A stretch of 47,210 nt of DNA from positions 1 to 47,210 of the forward strand of contig PBSO01000018.1 of assembly GCA_002726275.1 (NCBI GenBank). Direction: 5' to 3'. A program made the translations under genes and the position numbers. Shown in pieces: positions 1 to 8,679 of this stretch. The notes beneath the pieces are model-generated. The model searched no databases, was not told the origin of the DNA, and saw only the letters and a program-made list of their open reading frames with translations. Origin of the DNA: Methanobacteriota archaeon. Its GTDB lineage: Archaea > Thermoplasmatota > Poseidoniia > Poseidoniales > Thalassarchaeaceae. Each line of letters opens with the position of its first letter. Positions within the stretch are counted from its first letter, which is position 1.

Positions 1-774
1 CTTCTTGATGTTCTTTCCGAAGGCCTCGCAAATCTCGCTCATCAGCTTCTCCCCTCCGACGTCACGCATCTTGCCGTCGCTGAAATTGACATGCATCCCT
101 GAGCCGTTCCAATCGGTGGCGCCCAATGGCTTGGGGTGCCACTCTATCGCGAGGCCATACTTCTCCGCGTTCCTCTCTGCCAGGTAGCGAGAGACCCAAA
201 TCTGGTCACCTGCATCCTTGGCTCCCTTCGCGAAAATCTGGTACTCCCACTGACCCACAGCCACCTCTGCGTTGATTCCCTCAACGTTGAGGCCTGCCTC
301 GAGGCACATGTCCAAGTGAGCCTCGATGATGTCCCTGCCGAATGTGTTCATCGCGCCCACCGAGCAGTAGAACTGCCCCTGGGGGGTCTGGTCCCGGGGG
401 AATCCGTACGGGAGGTCTGACTCCGGGTCCCAGAGGAAGTACTCCTGCTCGTACCCAAACCAGAAGTCGTCGTCGTCTCCTTCGATGGTGGCCCTTCCGT
501 TTGATGCGTGAGGGGTGCCATCCGCATTCAGGACCTCGCACATTACCAGATACCCGCTAATTCGGTCTGGGTCTGGGTAGATTGCTACCGGCTTGAGGAG
601 GCAATCGGAGTCGCCCCCCTCTGCCTGTTGTGTGGAGGACCCATCGAAGGACCACATTGGGCACTCTGCCACTGTGCCGCCGAAGTCGGATCTAATCATC
701 GTCTTGCTTCTCATGCTCTGTGTCGGCTCGTATCCATCTAGCCAGATGTATTCCAGTTTAGACTTGGTCGTCAT
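1..774 (-). CDS. Glutamine synthetase, GSII (eukaryotic-like) type, partial (runs off window edge)
   Basis: Translated by hand from ATG at 774: MTTKSKLEYIWLDGYEPTQSMRSKTMIRSDF...CPMWSFDGSSTQQAEGGDSDCLLKPVAIYPDP...NAEVAVGQWEYQIF...ATDWNGSGMHVNFSDGKMRD. These are GSII-family motifs. Absent from the ORF track because there is no stop inside the window. Confidence 0.93.
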   Translation of the reverse strand, partial: MTTKSKLEYIWLDGYEPTQSMRSKTMIRSDFGGTVAECPMWSFDGSSTQQAEGGDSDCLLKPVAIYPDPDRISGYLVMCEVLNADGTPHASNGRATIEGDDDDFWFGYEQEYFLWDPESDLPYGFPRDQTPQGQFYCSVGAMNTFGRDIIEAHLDMCLEAGLNVEGINAEVAVGQWEYQIFAKGAKDAGDQIWVSRYLAERNAEKYGLAIEWHPKPLGATDWNGSGMHVNFSDGKMRDVGGEKLMSEICEAFGKNIKK

Positions 775-796
775 AAGGGCAGTCCAATATCACGCG

Positions 797-811
797 GTTT
801 ATTATGTGAAT
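797..811 (-). promoter_or_regulatory. Candidate TATA box for glutamine synthetase (near-leaderless transcript)
   Basis: Minus-strand CACATAATAAACCG lies about 25-30 nt upstream of the region immediately before the ATG at 774, within an AT-rich intergenic region. Confidence 0.3.
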
Positions 812-920
812 GTATGAACAGTCAATGTCTGTTATTCTAATATTAATTACACTATTTTCATAAAATACTGAACATATGAATTATTATTACTAAATTTCTT
901 AATACAAACTAATCACTGAT

Positions 921-989
921 TTGGCAATATTCCCGACTGGGGCTCAAATGTTCAATTTGCAAAGGGCGGACGAGTCCCGATATTGCCAA
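921..989. promoter_or_regulatory. Long-spaced inverted repeat in the divergent GS/MFS intergenic region
   Basis: TTGGCAATAT (921-930) and ATATTGCCAA (980-989) are perfect 10-bp inverted arms. GACT/AGTC lies on the inner side of each arm. Confidence 0.5.
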
Positions 990-1024
990 GGCAGGTTGAT
1001 AGCCGGAGAGCGCCGGATTGATGC

Positions 1025-2272
1025 ATGGGCATGAGAGAGGTCTGGGATCAGCGCGATTTCAGGCGTTTCATAATCGGCAATGGAGTCAACATGCTTGGAG
1101 GCTCGATTTTCATAATCGGCATGGGCTGGACCGTTGCGCAGAGCGGGGGGCCCAAGGCGTACGGTCTGATTTTCACCGCATATTTTCTAGGGCACCTCCC
1201 CCTTCTCCTGTATGGAGGGGCAGTGGTAGACAGACTCCCTCGCAGAACCGTCGCCCTTGTGGCGGACCTATGCCAGTTCGTCCTCGTCACGATTGCAATA
1301 GTAGGCCTGGTAGCAGGGTTGAACGAGTTCGCCACACTCCTGGTCATCACATTCCTAACAGGGGGCGCGGGTGCTTTCTCCATACCGGCAGTAGGGGCCC
1401 TTGTTCCGGACCTTGTGGCCGAAGAAGACCTGCCGCAGGCCAACGCCATGAGGGGGATGGCGATGACTGCGGCTTGGATGCTGGGGCCTTTGATAGGCGG
1501 TGTCATAGTTGGCAATTGGGGAATCGAGCTGTGCCTGTTTGTCGATGCTTTGACCTTCCTAGTCAGTGCTGCGATACTCTGGACCCTGCCTGAGATCCCC
1601 GTGGACAGGGATGACGATGATTCGAGCCTGAGGGATGAGGTTACGGAGGCCTGGGCATTTGTGAAAACGCAGCCATGGCTTTTCGCAGGGATAGTGATGT
1701 TCATGATTTGGCACATAGGCGACTCGGCTATCGAGATAGGAATCCCGTTCATCATCGAGAACAAGGGACTCGGTGCGACTGAATTCGGGTTCTTCGGTGC
1801 CCTAGGGGCCGCGGGAGCGATGGCTGGCTCGGCCATAGGTGGGATTTGGCCGATTCCGAAGGAACACCGTGGAATGGTCTTCTATATCTTCATCGGAGGG
1901 ATAGCTTGGTGCATGCTCATGTGGGCCATGCCGATCCCATTCTGGGCGATACTCGTATTCGTCTTCCTGGAGGGGATTCTGGGCGGGACGCTTGGCGTCA
2001 TCTGGAGGACCACGATGTCAGACAGCGTCGATCAGCACCTGAGGGGCAGGGTGAACTCGCTCGATGCAATTGGCTCCCTGATATTCATCCCCCTCTCTCC
2101 ACTCCTCGGGGGGTGGATGATTGAGACGACCAACGTCCTCACCACTTACTCCCTGGCTGTCGGATTCATGATTCTGACAACCACCTCCGGATTGGTCGTT
2201 CCATCATTCAGGAGGTTCGAGAGGACGGACAGCGAGCTGTTCCCAATCTCACCTGCTACTCAAGATTCGTGA
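1025..2272 (+). CDS. MFS transporter (EntS/MFS_3-like)
   Basis: 415 aa multi-TM protein; N-terminal FRRFIIGNGVNMLGGSIFIIGMGW and YGGAVVDRLPRRTVALVADL motif typical of MFS. Confidence 0.85.
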   Translation: MGMREVWDQRDFRRFIIGNGVNMLGGSIFIIGMGWTVAQSGGPKAYGLIFTAYFLGHLPLLLYGGAVVDRLPRRTVALVADLCQFVLVTIAIVGLVAGLNEFATLLVITFLTGGAGAFSIPAVGALVPDLVAEEDLPQANAMRGMAMTAAWMLGPLIGGVIVGNWGIELCLFVDALTFLVSAAILWTLPEIPVDRDDDDSSLRDEVTEAWAFVKTQPWLFAGIVMFMIWHIGDSAIEIGIPFIIENKGLGATEFGFFGALGAAGAMAGSAIGGIWPIPKEHRGMVFYIFIGGIAWCMLMWAMPIPFWAILVFVFLEGILGGTLGVIWRTTMSDSVDQHLRGRVNSLDAIGSLIFIPLSPLLGGWMIETTNVLTTYSLAVGFMILTTTSGLVVPSFRRFERTDSELFPISPATQDS

Positions 2273-2642
2273 TATCAACAGAGAAGAACCTGTCATAGAG
2301 TGCCATCTGCAGTTTGACCGCTAATGCGAGAACGAGGAAGAATGCCGCCCATGCTGAGGCCGTCCTACCTAGGTACACTATGATCTCCGTGAGGATGAGG
2401 CCATCGAAGAGCATGCACGCAGAGACGTAAACCACCCTGCCGATGGTGATCGCCAGGCTCTCTCCTTCTTGGGCCAGAATCTTCTGGGCCCTGTCATGTC
2501 TCCTCTGGTCGGCAGCCGCCTTGATCCTCTCGAGGGCACGCTGCCTCTGCTCCCCACGGGAAAGGAACGCCTCGTTCTCTGTGAAATCGTGAGCTCCGCC
2601 CTCCGAAGCACTAGGTGCCATGATCGCCTGATGCGGTTTCAT
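2256..2642 (-). CDS. Small membrane protein of unknown function
   Basis: ORF 2256..2687; likely starts at an internal Met (MKPHQAIMAPSASEGG). Two hydrophobic segments near the C-terminus; directly follows the peptide ABC operon on the same strand. Confidence 0.6.
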   Translation of the reverse strand: MKPHQAIMAPSASEGGAHDFTENEAFLSRGEQRQRALERIKAAADQRRHDRAQKILAQEGESLAITIGRVVYVSACMLFDGLILTEIIVYLGRTASAWAAFFLVLALAVKLQMALYDRFFSVDITNLE

Positions 2643-2683
2643 TACATCAGACCTACGCTGGCCCGAGGCAAAGGGGGGCCCTC

Positions 2684-3673
2684 TCAATTGCTAACATTAG
2701 TACAGCATGGACACGGCTGAACCCAATGCCCAGGGGAAATCTCCCTCAGGGACAGATCCATTTCCACACTTAGCTCCCAATTAGGATGCTCAACACGGTG
2801 GCCGAATGCACAGCCCGGTGGAGGGTCGACCGGGGAGGGGACATCGCCCTCGACAGTGGCATTGTTGCTGGGGCCCGTCGGATCCATCCTGGGGATAGCG
2901 GAGATTAGTGCCTTAGTATATGCGTGAACTGGATTCTTGTATATCTCATCGGCATCGGCGAGTTCCACTATCTTACCAAGGTACATCACTGCAACCCTGT
3001 CAGAGATGTGGCGGACGACTGCGAGGTCGTGCGTGATGAAGACGAAGGTCAGGTTTCTCTCCTTCTGCAACTGGGCCAGGAGGTTTAGGACCTGTGCTTG
3101 AACCGATACATCGAGAGCGCTTGTGGGCTCATCAAGGAGTATGAATTCTGGATCCAGGGAAAGGGCCCTTGCGATTGCTATCCTCTGCTTCTGGCCACCA
3201 GAGAACTCATGAGGGTAGCGATTCATGTGCACGCTTTCCAGCCCCACTGACTCTAGGAGATCAGATACACGGGATGTGATTTCAGAATCATCTAATTTCG
3301 TATTAACATGTAGTGGTTCCCCGACGATCGACTTCACGGACATCCGCGGGTTCATCGAGCCACCGGGGTCCTGGAAAACGATCTGCATTTTCTTACGTAT
3401 TTCCTGCCTCTCTATCTCATTAATTGGGGCTCCATCATAGATTATCTCGCCATCGGTAATGGGAATCAGGCCCAGAAGGAGGCGACCAAGGGTTGTCTTG
3501 CCACAGCCGGATTCCCCAACCACGCCAAGTGTCTCCCCCTTTCTGACTTCAAGCGAGACCCCATCTACGGCCCTAACATAACTCTTGACAGTGGAAAGAA
3601 GTCCACCCTTGATTGGGAACCACTTCTTCAGATTACGAATCTCCAACAGGGTGGGATATTGAGCATCTGTCAA
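2684..3673 (-). CDS. Oligopeptide/dipeptide ABC transporter ATP-binding protein (OppF/DppF-like)
   Basis: [12 protein letters not shown] Walker [32 protein letters not shown] signature, [17 protein letters not shown]-terminal PPGCAFGHR oligopeptide motif. Confidence 0.93.
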   Translation of the reverse strand: MTDAQYPTLLEIRNLKKWFPIKGGLLSTVKSYVRAVDGVSLEVRKGETLGVVGESGCGKTTLGRLLLGLIPITDGEIIYDGAPINEIERQEIRKKMQIVFQDPGGSMNPRMSVKSIVGEPLHVNTKLDDSEITSRVSDLLESVGLESVHMNRYPHEFSGGQKQRIAIARALSLDPEFILLDEPTSALDVSVQAQVLNLLAQLQKERNLTFVFITHDLAVVRHISDRVAVMYLGKIVELADADEIYKNPVHAYTKALISAIPRMDPTGPSNNATVEGDVPSPVDPPPGCAFGHRVEHPNWELSVEMDLSLREISPGHWVQPCPCCTNVSN

Positions 3674-4908
3674 TTAACCACCTCCCCGGGAAGTTCGTGA
3701 TCGGTCACGCATAAGGGGCAGTTCTCGACCCAGTGACCGGGAGAGATTTCCTTTATTTCGGGCTTGACTGAGAGAGTTTCGCCGGTCCTACCCATCCTCT
3801 GGCAGAACCTGCATCCCGGAACATAGTCAGACGGGGCCGCAACTTGTCCTGGAATCGTGGAGAGCTCTGACTTGGGAACAGAGTCGAGCCGTGGGCTACT
3901 ATCCATTAGCCCCTTGGTGTAAGCATGACTGGGATTGGCGAATATATCCTCCACTGATGCCTGCTCGACCACCCTTCCCGCATACATAACGCCGACACGG
4001 TCGCACATTTCGGCAACCAATCCTATGTCGTGAGTGATCAGCAGGATTGCCGTGCCCTTGCTATCCCGGAGTTCTTTCATCAGTTCAACTATCTGAGCTT
4101 GGATTGTTACGTCAAGAGCCGTTGTTGGCTCATCGGCAATTAGTAGGCGTGGCTCACAAGCCATCATCATGGCGATCATTACCCTCTGCCTCATACCTCC
4201 GGAAAGTTCGTGGGGGTACATCTTCGCTACCGCAGATGGATTCGGTATCTTGACATCATTGAGCCTGTCCACTATCACCTCGACGTGTTTTTCATCTAGT
4301 GTATTCATCGAAGAAAGGACCCATGAGAAAACCAAGAATACCATCAGGAATGATGAGAATATTATGCTCGTCTTGATGAGCGTTACCATCAATACTGCAA
4401 ATGATAACGCTAGAATGTCATTTCCCGATAAAGACGCCTTAAAGTGATCAAAACCGCCTGTGAACCTAGAAATAAATCTAGAAAATGTAGACCTCATCCC
4501 CCTATACAGCCTCTCCACCGAGGTGCTTCCCTCGGGAGGAAGTTTACCATGCAGGCTCATGACCTCGTGAATCTGCTTCTCGACTGTGTAAAGAGGGTTC
4601 AGGGCCGTCATTGGCTCTTGGAAAATCATGCTAATTTCGTTGCCCCTTAGCTCCCTCATCCTCTCTTCTGATGCATCAAGTAGCTCCTCGCCCTCAAATC
4701 TCACAGAGCCCGAGTCGATAACCCCCGTAGTGAGGCCGATCACAGTAAGGGATGTGACTGACTTTCCAGAGGCTGATTCGCCGACCAGTCCGAAAATCTC
4801 CCCTCGGTCGATTCCGAATGAGACGGAGTCCAGCGCTCTGACATCCCCATAGTCGGTTGGGAAGTGAAGCTTCAAGTCGGATATAGAAAGGAACTTTTCG
4901 TCACTCAT
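3670..4908 (-). CDS. Oligopeptide/dipeptide ABC transporter ATP-binding protein (OppD/DppD-like) with internal hydrophobic insertion
   Basis: True start MSDEKFLSI at 4908, overlapping the stop of the upstream gene (ATGA). GESASGKSVTSL, FQEPMTALNPLYTV, HELSGGMRQRVMIAMMMA, C-terminal YVPGCRFCQR. About 85 extra residues between Q-loop and signature. Confidence 0.93.
   Translation of the reverse strand: MSDEKFLSISDLKLHFPTDYGDVRALDSVSFGIDRGEIFGLVGESASGKSVTSLTVIGLTTGVIDSGSVRFEGEELLDASEERMRELRGNEISMIFQEPMTALNPLYTVEKQIHEVMSLHGKLPPEGSTSVERLYRGMRSTFSRFISRFTGGFDHFKASLSGNDILALSFAVLMVTLIKTSIIFSSFLMVFLVFSWVLSSMNTLDEKHVEVIVDRLNDVKIPNPSAVAKMYPHELSGGMRQRVMIAMMMACEPRLLIADEPTTALDVTIQAQIVELMKELRDSKGTAILLITHDIGLVAEMCDRVGVMYAGRVVEQASVEDIFANPSHAYTKGLMDSSPRLDSVPKSELSTIPGQVAAPSDYVPGCRFCQRMGRTGETLSVKPEIKEISPGHWVENCPLCVTDHELPGEVVN
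4291..4545 (-). other. Lineage-specific insertion with long hydrophobic segment in the OppD-like ATPase
   Basis: Residues ~122-206: KLPPEGSTSVERLYRGMRSTFSRFISRFTGGFDHFKASLSGNDILALSFAVLMVTLIKTSIIFSSFLMVFLVFSWVLSSMNTLDE, absent from canonical OppD between TVEKQIHEVM and VIVDRL. Confidence 0.8.
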
Positions 4909-7205
4909 GACTTTGACCTCCTTTGCCTTGGATCCATGACGTCCCTCAGACCATCGCCAAGCAAGTTGAATCCGAGAGTGGTGGTTAAGATGGCCAGACC
5001 GGGGAATGTTACCATCCACCAGTGTGTCGGGAAGAAAGACCTGCCATCGGATATCATCTTCCCCCATTCGGCCGAGTTGGCCTCTGCGCCCAAACCAATG
5101 AAGGAAAGCCCGGATGCTGTGAGGATTGTTCCACCCACATCCAGTGAAACTGCGACGATCATTGGGGCCCAAGCATTGGGTAGGACGTGCCTGAATAGAA
5201 CTCTGAAGTCACTAGCACCGACACTCTTGGCGGCTTCAATGTAGGTATGTTCCTTCACTGAGAGGACCTGTCCCCTGATTAGTCTAGAATACCCTGGCCA
5301 GCCAGTGAAAACTAGTGCTATCATAATCTTCTCTAACCTATCCAACTTGACCTCCTCAAATCCGATTGCACCCAGGTCGTTTATGTCATTCATGGCCGTC
5401 ACCACGGCCATTGCCAGAATCAGCCCCGGTACTGCGAAGAAAATATCGGCTATCCTCATAATGATCTCATCGACCCTTCCTCCAAAGTATCCGCTAATGC
5501 CCCCAATGACCAAACCTAGGAAACAGGTGGTGAGTGCGACTGTGAAGCCGACCCTGAGGGACTTCCTTGACCCATAGAGGATCTTACTCATCATGTCGCT
5601 ACCGGTGTGAGTGGTTCCCATCGGGCACAATTGGTATTCCTCGGGAAAGAGCCAGAAGTCATATTTGTAGAAGTCTGGACATCCATTGTCATTGATTCCA
5701 GCATCGGCGAGAACCCCTTCCTCATCATACAGATAGAGATTGTAATCTGAACCGGACTCTACATTGAGGAATGCGCTAAGTGTTGCGTTGGCAGGGATTT
5801 TCACTGAATACCACTCGTCATCCTCGAAGGGCGAGGGGGATGCGGGCAAAGCGGAAAACGATGGTGCCTCTGACATCTCAGATATCGATAGGTCCAGGTT
5901 GAACTCGGTGGATTCAGAATTGGTGACTAGGATGCTTTCGTCCCACGGGCCCGGGTGGGCTTCAGGATATTCGAAGGGGGATGCGAAGACATAGCTCCAT
6001 TGACCGGATTCTTCGTCAATTGAAAACATTCCATGAGATGCAACCAATTCACCATCTATGCATCCTTGGCACCCCCATCCTGACGATTGATCGCCGAACG
6101 GCTTCACCGACTCGATGACCATCACCAGGTTCGACTGGTCCCAACCTGCATCGTGGTGGACCCTCAGGCTGACAGTGGTCCCCGCCCTGTTTGTTAGCCC
6201 GTCCTGTATGCCGTCATTGTCCTGATCATAGATGTCTGTAAGGGGGTTGTTGTCCGAGACTTCATCATAGTCAAGGAGCCCGTCTGAGTCATCATCGAGA
6301 TCGAGGTAGTCTGGACCGCAGAACATTCCAGACGTATTGTCGAACCAGGATTCCTCGTCACATGTTGAGTTCCAGTCATTATCGAAATCCGAGGGAGACT
6401 GGTCGGCGAAGTCGATAATGCCATCATTGTCGTCATCTTGGTCCAGTAGATTTAGGACGAAGTCGCCGTCATTGTCCTGATCGCCATTCGCCGTCTGGAC
6501 GTCGAGTTGTAGTTTCTGATCGGCATCCGAGGGGCTGGAGGTTACAGTGTCCTCCTTGGGACCACTGAATGGGGGGAGTTTCTTGAATGTGTACAGATTC
6601 AATGTCTCCCCTGTCTCTGGATCATCCCTGTAGATGGGCCATACCTCCTGGCCCGTTATGCTGGACTCCTGTTCCTGCTGTGCGATGGAGTCGGCATAGA
6701 GGGAGAAGTCGATCACTAGGACCACCATCAGGAGTCCGATTATGGAGAGTGCGCTCCTCCTGAAGCCCCTCCAGCTGTCCTTGAGTGTCTGGGCCGAGCT
6801 AGAGAACCTAACCGAGAGTTCATCGTACTTGGGGATCGAGGGAGTAAGAACATCCCATACCCTCTCGGCAATCCTTGCCCTCTCCGGGATGATCAGTGAT
6901 AGAATCAGAATAGTTGTCAGGGTTAGCGCCATCCCCTTTCTGAAATGATATAGTGCGATTACAGCGACTAAGGTGACGAGGATCTTCAGTAGGTCTCGGA
7001 GGGTTAATTCCCTTACTGCCTGAACAAATAGGTAGATCAGTCCGAAGATGGCGAATGCAGCTGACGAGAAGGCGAAGAAGTACAGTAGGAGCCACAATAG
7101 TGAGCGCAATGAGAATCCAGGGGATCCCACAAGGATGTCGAGTAAGATGGTTCCAGCAATAAAGGCCAATATGGCCAGAATTATCTTTAGGTCCCTAGAA
7201 GCCAT
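4905..7205 (-). CDS. Oligopeptide ABC transporter permease (OppC/DppC-like) with large extracytoplasmic insertion
   Basis: C-terminal GSDMMSKILYGSRKSLRVGFTVALTT...YIEAAKSVGASDFRVLFRHVLPNAWAPMIV...SFIGLGAEANSAEWGKMISDGR is OppC-like; central region is Asp-rich and TSP3-like. Confidence 0.92.
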   Translation of the reverse strand: MASRDLKIILAILAFIAGTILLDILVGSPGFSLRSLLWLLLYFFAFSSAAFAIFGLIYLFVQAVRELTLRDLLKILVTLVAVIALYHFRKGMALTLTTILILSLIIPERARIAERVWDVLTPSIPKYDELSVRFSSSAQTLKDSWRGFRRSALSIIGLLMVVLVIDFSLYADSIAQQEQESSITGQEVWPIYRDDPETGETLNLYTFKKLPPFSGPKEDTVTSSPSDADQKLQLDVQTANGDQDNDGDFVLNLLDQDDDNDGIIDFADQSPSDFDNDWNSTCDEESWFDNTSGMFCGPDYLDLDDDSDGLLDYDEVSDNNPLTDIYDQDNDGIQDGLTNRAGTTVSLRVHHDAGWDQSNLVMVIESVKPFGDQSSGWGCQGCIDGELVASHGMFSIDEESGQWSYVFASPFEYPEAHPGPWDESILVTNSESTEFNLDLSISEMSEAPSFSALPASPSPFEDDEWYSVKIPANATLSAFLNVESGSDYNLYLYDEEGVLADAGINDNGCPDFYKYDFWLFPEEYQLCPMGTTHTGSDMMSKILYGSRKSLRVGFTVALTTCFLGLVIGGISGYFGGRVDEIIMRIADIFFAVPGLILAMAVVTAMNDINDLGAIGFEEVKLDRLEKIMIALVFTGWPGYSRLIRGQVLSVKEHTYIEAAKSVGASDFRVLFRHVLPNAWAPMIVAVSLDVGGTILTASGLSFIGLGAEANSAEWGKMISDGRSFFPTHWWMVTFPGLAILTTTLGFNLLGDGLRDVMDPRQRRSKS
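6195..6485 (-). other. TSP3-like calcium-binding Asp-rich repeats inside the OppC-like permease
   Basis: DQDNDGDFVLNLLDQDDDNDGIIDFADQSPSDFDNDW...DLDDDSDGLLDYDEVSDNNPLTDIYDQDNDGIQDG. Confidence 0.8.
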
Positions 7206-7208
7206 GGA

Positions 7209-8633
7209 TCATCCCAACCTGACCCTGGGATCGACCCAAGCATAAGCGATATCGACGACGAGATTCGAGAGAAGGAAAATCACTGAGGTGACCATGGTAA
7301 CTCCCATTATCACGGCGAAGTCTGTGAGCAGGATGGCCCTTATCGCAGCCATCCCCATACCGGGTAAGGCGAAAATCGTCTCAGTCAGTACCGCACCCCC
7401 GAGGACCCCTCCAAGCATGAATCCGAGGATTGTCACTATGGGGATCAATGCGTTCCTGCAAGCGTGCTTGATGATGACTGTGCGCTCATTGAGGCCCTTC
7501 GCCCTAGCAGTCCTCACGTAGTCCTCATTGAGGACCTCCAGGAGGCTTGAGCGCATGTACCTCAGTAGGCCACCAGCGGTTCCCAGAGAGAGGCAGACCA
7601 CAGGTAGTGTGAGGTACTTCAGAGACTGCCAGAAAAGAGCCAATCTGGTCTTTCCCTCAGGAAGGTCCCCGGTTTCAGCCAGGAGCGAGTCGATTGTGTA
7701 AAGCCCGGTCGAGTCGTGGGACGCGATTACCACTGGCCCCATGTCCGTTGGATTTAGCAGAAAGAATGCGGAAAGAGTGAGGGATACGCCAATTATGCCC
7801 ACCGTCGCCTTGTCGCGGGTAGTCTCGGGACTCTTCAAGTTTCCAAGCCTGCCGTCTACCTTCATGTCATATGCGGCCACGGACGCCACTATTGCCATGA
7901 GTAACGATAGGCCCAAATTGCCAATGTCGAACACACCCCCCTGATTGGGGAACTCTGACCCGGGAGGTTTCCTCCCGAATAGCGGCAGGCAGCCGCCCTC
8001 CGTCCCAAACAGTGGATCGCAAATGCCGAACTGTGTGGCGAAGAGGTACTGGAACATCAGTGCCAGCCAGAAAATCGGCAGGCTGACGAATGCGATTGCC
8101 ACGAACCTGCTTATGTGGTCGATAGGGCGGTCCTGGTATACAGCACTCAATGCCCCCAGTAAGATGCCCAGGGGGGCCCCGAAGAGTATGGCCCCGAAGG
8201 ACATCTCCAGAGTTACGGGGACGGCCTGTTCGAGAACGGCCGAGACGGGTTTCTTGTACGAGAGAGAGAATCCAAAATTCCAATCGATCACACCTCCGCT
8301 ACTGTACTCGAGCGAGTTGAAGGAGGAGTCCGCGAAGGCAACGTTGTCGTTGACATCCTCATCGAACCATATGCTCCCGTCCCCGTCGGAGTCGTAGAAC
8401 CCCATGTAGTGGAAGTACTGGTCCATGATCGGGATGTCGTTGCCATCCTCGTCCGTGAAGTGCATCTGGTACTTCAGATCCGCCAGGGTGTCGTCCGGGC
8501 ACTTTAGCCCGCAGTAAGCCCTGGCCGGGTCCGATGGGACGAGGTGTGAAATTGTGAATGTTAGAAGGGAGACGCCTATCAGTACGGGAACGAGGAGGAC
8601 CAACCTCCTGACAATGTATTCCCACAGTTCCAT
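7209..8633 (-). CDS. Oligopeptide ABC transporter permease (OppB/DppB-like) with EF-hand-like insertion and extra TM region
   Basis: MELWEYIVRRLVLLVPVLIGVSLLTFTISHLVPSDPARAYCG; LLRYMRSSLLEVLNEDYVRTARAKGLNERTVIIKHACRNALIPIVT typical of OppB/DppB. Confidence 0.93.
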   Translation of the reverse strand: MELWEYIVRRLVLLVPVLIGVSLLTFTISHLVPSDPARAYCGLKCPDDTLADLKYQMHFTDEDGNDIPIMDQYFHYMGFYDSDGDGSIWFDEDVNDNVAFADSSFNSLEYSSGGVIDWNFGFSLSYKKPVSAVLEQAVPVTLEMSFGAILFGAPLGILLGALSAVYQDRPIDHISRFVAIAFVSLPIFWLALMFQYLFATQFGICDPLFGTEGGCLPLFGRKPPGSEFPNQGGVFDIGNLGLSLLMAIVASVAAYDMKVDGRLGNLKSPETTRDKATVGIIGVSLTLSAFFLLNPTDMGPVVIASHDSTGLYTIDSLLAETGDLPEGKTRLALFWQSLKYLTLPVVCLSLGTAGGLLRYMRSSLLEVLNEDYVRTARAKGLNERTVIIKHACRNALIPIVTILGFMLGGVLGGAVLTETIFALPGMGMAAIRAILLTDFAVIMGVTMVTSVIFLLSNLVVDIAYAWVDPRVRLG

Positions 8634-8679
8634 CTAAGCCCCCCTTCTGGGGCTGACTGAACCCCTGTAGTGTTTTGGG

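Noticed and set aside
1048-1836. 262-aa minus-strand ORF
   Set aside because: Antisense to the clear MFS transporter; low-complexity, Pro/Arg/Thr-rich translation with no recognisable motif.
4909-5172. 88-aa N-terminal extension of the OppD-like ORF in the track
   Set aside because: Overlaps the OppC coding region; OppD homology begins at MSDEKFLSI with an ATGA overlap, so the extension is an ORF-caller artefact.
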